In this document: positions 6,292 through 8,584 of the stretch, piece by piece
How positions within the stretch are numbered: the stretch's first letter is position 1
Layout of the letters: every line of letters starts with the position of its first letter
Source: Halieaceae bacterium
GTDB lineage: Bacteria > Pseudomonadota > Gammaproteobacteria > Pseudomonadales > Halieaceae
Reading direction: 5' to 3'
Length of the DNA: 8,584 nt
NCBI GenBank assembly: GCA_002705465.1
Contig: PAGS01000092.1
Coordinates: 2,533-11,116 of the forward strand
Notes under the pieces: generated by a model
Told to the model about the DNA's origin: nothing
Seen by the model: the letters and a program-made list of their open reading frames with translations, nothing else
Database searches by the model: none
Made by a program: the position numbers and the translations under genes

Positions 6292-8163
6292 ATGTCGGAC
6301 CCCTTAAGCATCGGCTATACCGCACTGGAATCGCTACAGAAGGCGATCAGTATCACGGGTAATAATATCGCCAACGTCAACACCGAAGGCTACAGCCGAC
6401 AGAGAGCCACTTTCGACGAGCGCCCGGGCTATGGCGTGCAAATAACAGGCGTTGAACGAGACTACGATTTTTATCTGAGCCGAGAAGTTCAAGAACGCAC
6501 TGCCGGGCAGTTTGCAGCCACCACCACCAGTGATTTGGCCTCGCGGTTGAACACGCTGCTCACAGACCCCGCGACCAGTGCGGCCGGCGTGCTAGATAAT
6601 TTCTTCTCCGCCGTGCAGGACGTAGCCAATAACCCTTCAACTCTCCCTGAGCGACAGGTGCTTTTAGGTGAGGCGCAGACGCTTACGGATCGCTTTCAGT
6701 TCATAGACGGGCGAATACAGGCATTGAGCAGCGAGATTAACCTGCGGATGGATACGCTGGTTTCTGACATCAATGGACTGACCACAAACATTGCGACCCT
6801 GAACGACAAAATCGCCACCTCATTAGCACGCACTGGTCAAGCGGCCGCGGATCTTTTGGATGAGAGGGATCGCACACTGAGTGGCCTTTCCAAGCTCGTC
6901 GGTTACAACATCCGAGAGAATGAAGACGGCTCTTTTGACGTGACTATGGGCGGTGGGCAGCGTCTGGTGAGCCAGTTTACAGCCCAGCCACTGACAACAT
7001 TTGTTTCTACCACAAACCCGAATGCCATGGCAGTGGCGGGTAAAGCCGCCAACTCCGATATCAGCTCAAAGATTACGGGTGGTGAATTAGGTGGTCTGAT
7101 TGATTTTCGAACAAACAGTCTCGACCCTGCGCAAGCCCAGCTTGGGCTCATCGCCACCACAATCAGTGCAGGTTTTAACGCGCAGCAGACCTTGGGTTTA
7201 GACATGAATGGCGCGGCAGGTACAGCACTGTTTTCTAGCACTACGCCCGCGGTCACAGCGGGATCAGCCAATACAGGTAGTGCGGTGATTACCGCGACAA
7301 TCGAAGACGCCAGCGCACTGACAGGTGATCGTTACGGACTTGCCTATGACGGTTCCGCCTGGTCATTACAAAATCTCACAACGCTCACCAGTGAGGCAGT
7401 CAATCCTCCGGCAACGGTGCATGGTTTTAAGATAACGGTGGCAAGTGGTACTGCATCTGCAGGCGATAGTTATCTTATCGATCTTGTAGGGTCCGGGGCG
7501 TCGACTTTCAGCGTCTCCATGACAGACCCAGAGAAGATTGCTGCCGCGCTGCCAGTAAGGAGTAGCGAGAGTCTTTCGAATAGAGGCGATGGTGCCCTGA
7601 CAGGTATGACGGTGACGTCGACGACTGTCGCGCCAACCCTTCCGTTAGCCAACCCTCTGACACTGACATTTAATGCTTCACAAAACCGGTATGACGTAAC
7701 CGGTGGCGCCACCACGAACCTCGCCTACACCCCTTCAAGTGATGCGGCTGGCGTAAGCCGGACGATTGGTGGGCTCACGTTCACCTTGTCGGGTACGCCA
7801 ACAAATGGGGACGTGATAACGATTTCTAATAACACCTCGGCATCGGGTGACAACCGTAACATGATGCTGATGGTGAGCCTTGAGACTAACAAGTCCGTGG
7901 AGGGTAAGCGAACCTTCAGTGATGAATACGGTTCACTCGTGACTAATGTGGCGGTCAAAGCCCGAAAGGCACAATCCTCAGCAGACGCGGAGAAGGTGCT
8001 GCTGCAGCAGGCTACCACGGCTAGGGACAACCTTCAGGGTGTGAACCTTGAGGAAGAGGCGATCCAGCTGATGCGTTACCAACAGGCGCTGCAGGCAGCG
8101 GCCCAATTGGTGTCGATCGCCGATACTGTTTTCCAGGCCATGCTTACTGCGACCCAGCGGTGA
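6292..8163 (+). CDS. flgK: FlgK, hook-filament junction protein (HAP1)
   Basis: FlgK forms the first of the two junction layers between hook and filament. The protein has 623 residues, longer than E. coli FlgK (547). The N-terminal D0/D1 region has the FlgK signature NNIANVNTEGYSRQ at residues 24-37, then a PGYGVQITGVERDYDFYLSR segment. A coiled-coil-like helical stretch continues through about residue 200, including DLLDERDRTLSGLSKLVGYN. The middle, about 310-520, is a Ser/Thr/Gly-rich variable domain with two related modules (residues about 342-398 and 454-514), each a beta-rich block ending in a GD-x-(I/L)-x-I/D-type strand. The C-terminus returns to conserved helices: VNLEEEAIQLMRYQQALQAA and SIADTVFQAMLTATQR. 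The start has only TGAG at 6282-6285, across the flgJ stop, as a weak ribosome-binding site. flgL follows after 14 nt. Confidence 0.97.
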   Translation: MSDPLSIGYTALESLQKAISITGNNIANVNTEGYSRQRATFDERPGYGVQITGVERDYDFYLSREVQERTAGQFAATTTSDLASRLNTLLTDPATSAAGVLDNFFSAVQDVANNPSTLPERQVLLGEAQTLTDRFQFIDGRIQALSSEINLRMDTLVSDINGLTTNIATLNDKIATSLARTGQAAADLLDERDRTLSGLSKLVGYNIRENEDGSFDVTMGGGQRLVSQFTAQPLTTFVSTTNPNAMAVAGKAANSDISSKITGGELGGLIDFRTNSLDPAQAQLGLIATTISAGFNAQQTLGLDMNGAAGTALFSSTTPAVTAGSANTGSAVITATIEDASALTGDRYGLAYDGSAWSLQNLTTLTSEAVNPPATVHGFKITVASGTASAGDSYLIDLVGSGASTFSVSMTDPEKIAAALPVRSSESLSNRGDGALTGMTVTSTTVAPTLPLANPLTLTFNASQNRYDVTGGATTNLAYTPSSDAAGVSRTIGGLTFTLSGTPTNGDVITISNNTSASGDNRNMMLMVSLETNKSVEGKRTFSDEYGSLVTNVAVKARKAQSSADAEKVLLQQATTARDNLQGVNLEEEAIQLMRYQQALQAAAQLVSIADTVFQAMLTATQR

Positions 8164-8177
8164 GTGAGGACTAAGCT

Positions 8178-8584
8178 ATGAGAATGTCCACCGTACAAAT
8201 TTTTAATCAGGGGGTAAACAACCTGCTGGACAGGCAGGCAGACGTCACTAAAACCCAGGAGCAGCTGGCGTCCGGTAAGCGCATTATGAACGCCAGCGAG
8301 GACCCTGCGGGTACTGCGCGCACGCTCGATATCACCTCGCAGTTAGCTCGAATCGATTCGTATCAGCGCAACACGGCTGCAGTGCAGAGCAGTTTAAGTT
8401 GGGAAGAGAGCGCACTCGGTAGCGTGGTCAACGACCTTCAACGAGCTCGCGAGCTCACCATTCAGGCTAACAGCGCAACCATGAGTGCGTCGGATAAAAA
8501 TTCGGTGGCAGTAGAGCTGGCTTCTATCTTTGACTCGCTGGTCGCCGCTGCTAACACCCAAGATGCGTCGGGTGCCTATATTTT
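8178..8584 (+). CDS. flgL: FlgL, hook-filament junction protein (HAP3), 3' end cut by window edge
   Basis: FlgL is the second junction protein, the adaptor on which flagellin polymerises. The frame is open from the ATG at 8178 to the right edge (135 full codons plus 2 nt), so more than half of the usual 300-400 residue protein is missing. The N-terminus MRMSTVQIFNQGVNNLLDRQ and the following QEQLASGKRIMNASEDPAGT are the flagellin-type D0/D1 helix; the SGKR-x-x-x-x-S-x-DPA motif is shared with flagellin and FlgL. Next comes a long helical region (ARIDSYQRNTAAVQSSLSWE, then ESALGSVVNDLQRARELTIQ). The absence of a strict flagellin N-terminus, together with the position directly after flgK, favours FlgL over flagellin. 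A GAGGA Shine-Dalgarno at 8166-8170 with 7 nt spacing supports the start; the second Met at codon 3 is less well placed. Confidence 0.95.
   Translation, partial: MRMSTVQIFNQGVNNLLDRQADVTKTQEQLASGKRIMNASEDPAGTARTLDITSQLARIDSYQRNTAAVQSSLSWEESALGSVVNDLQRARELTIQANSATMSASDKNSVAVELASIFDSLVAAANTQDASGAYI

Noticed and set aside
1..8584. Undescribed system, mobile element, CRISPR array, tRNA or integrated cargo
   Set aside because: Genes occupy almost the whole window, gaps do not exceed 31 nt, and every frame with coding character is a recognised flagellar gene. No inverted-repeat ends, spacer arrays or RNA genes were seen.

Overview
The window is one contiguous, single-strand (+) segment of a bacterial flagellar rod/hook/junction operon in the classical order flgC-D-E-F-G-H-I-J-K-L. 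flgC is cut by the left edge and flgL by the right edge. The eight genes between them are complete and read without frameshift. Gaps between genes run from 7 to 31 nt and no gap holds a convincing terminator, so the cluster reads as one transcription unit. flgB would be expected just left of the window, and the rest of flgL (possibly then flagellin genes) just right.

The organism is a Gram-negative bacterium: flgH (outer-membrane L ring) and flgI (periplasmic P ring) are both present. Gene order, protein lengths and motifs fit a gammaproteobacterium, or less likely a betaproteobacterium, with moderately high GC. A free-living aquatic gammaproteobacterium is plausible, but nothing in the sequence fixes genus or family.

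Layout by function: 1-384 proximal rod (FlgC); 396-1088 hook cap (FlgD); 1117-2349 hook (FlgE); 2381-3916 proximal and distal rod (FlgF, FlgG); 3926-4627 L-ring lipoprotein (FlgH); 4647-5765 P ring (FlgI); 5775-6284 rod-binding chaperone or cap (FlgJ); 6292-8163 and 8178-8584 hook-filament junction proteins (FlgK, FlgL). Together they build the axial structure from the basal body to the start of the filament. FlgC, F, G, E, K and L are mutually related axial proteins exported through the flagellar type III apparatus. FlgH and FlgI carry Sec signal peptides and form the bushings around the rod.

I see no unknown system, mobile element, RNA gene or CRISPR array. The main departures from the enterobacterial reference are: a short FlgJ with only the rod-binding domain and no peptidoglycan-hydrolase domain; a FlgI whose mature part has no cysteine; an enlarged FlgK with two related modules in its variable middle; a G7 tract inside flgF; and upstream ribosome-binding sites that favour shorter starts for flgH and flgI.
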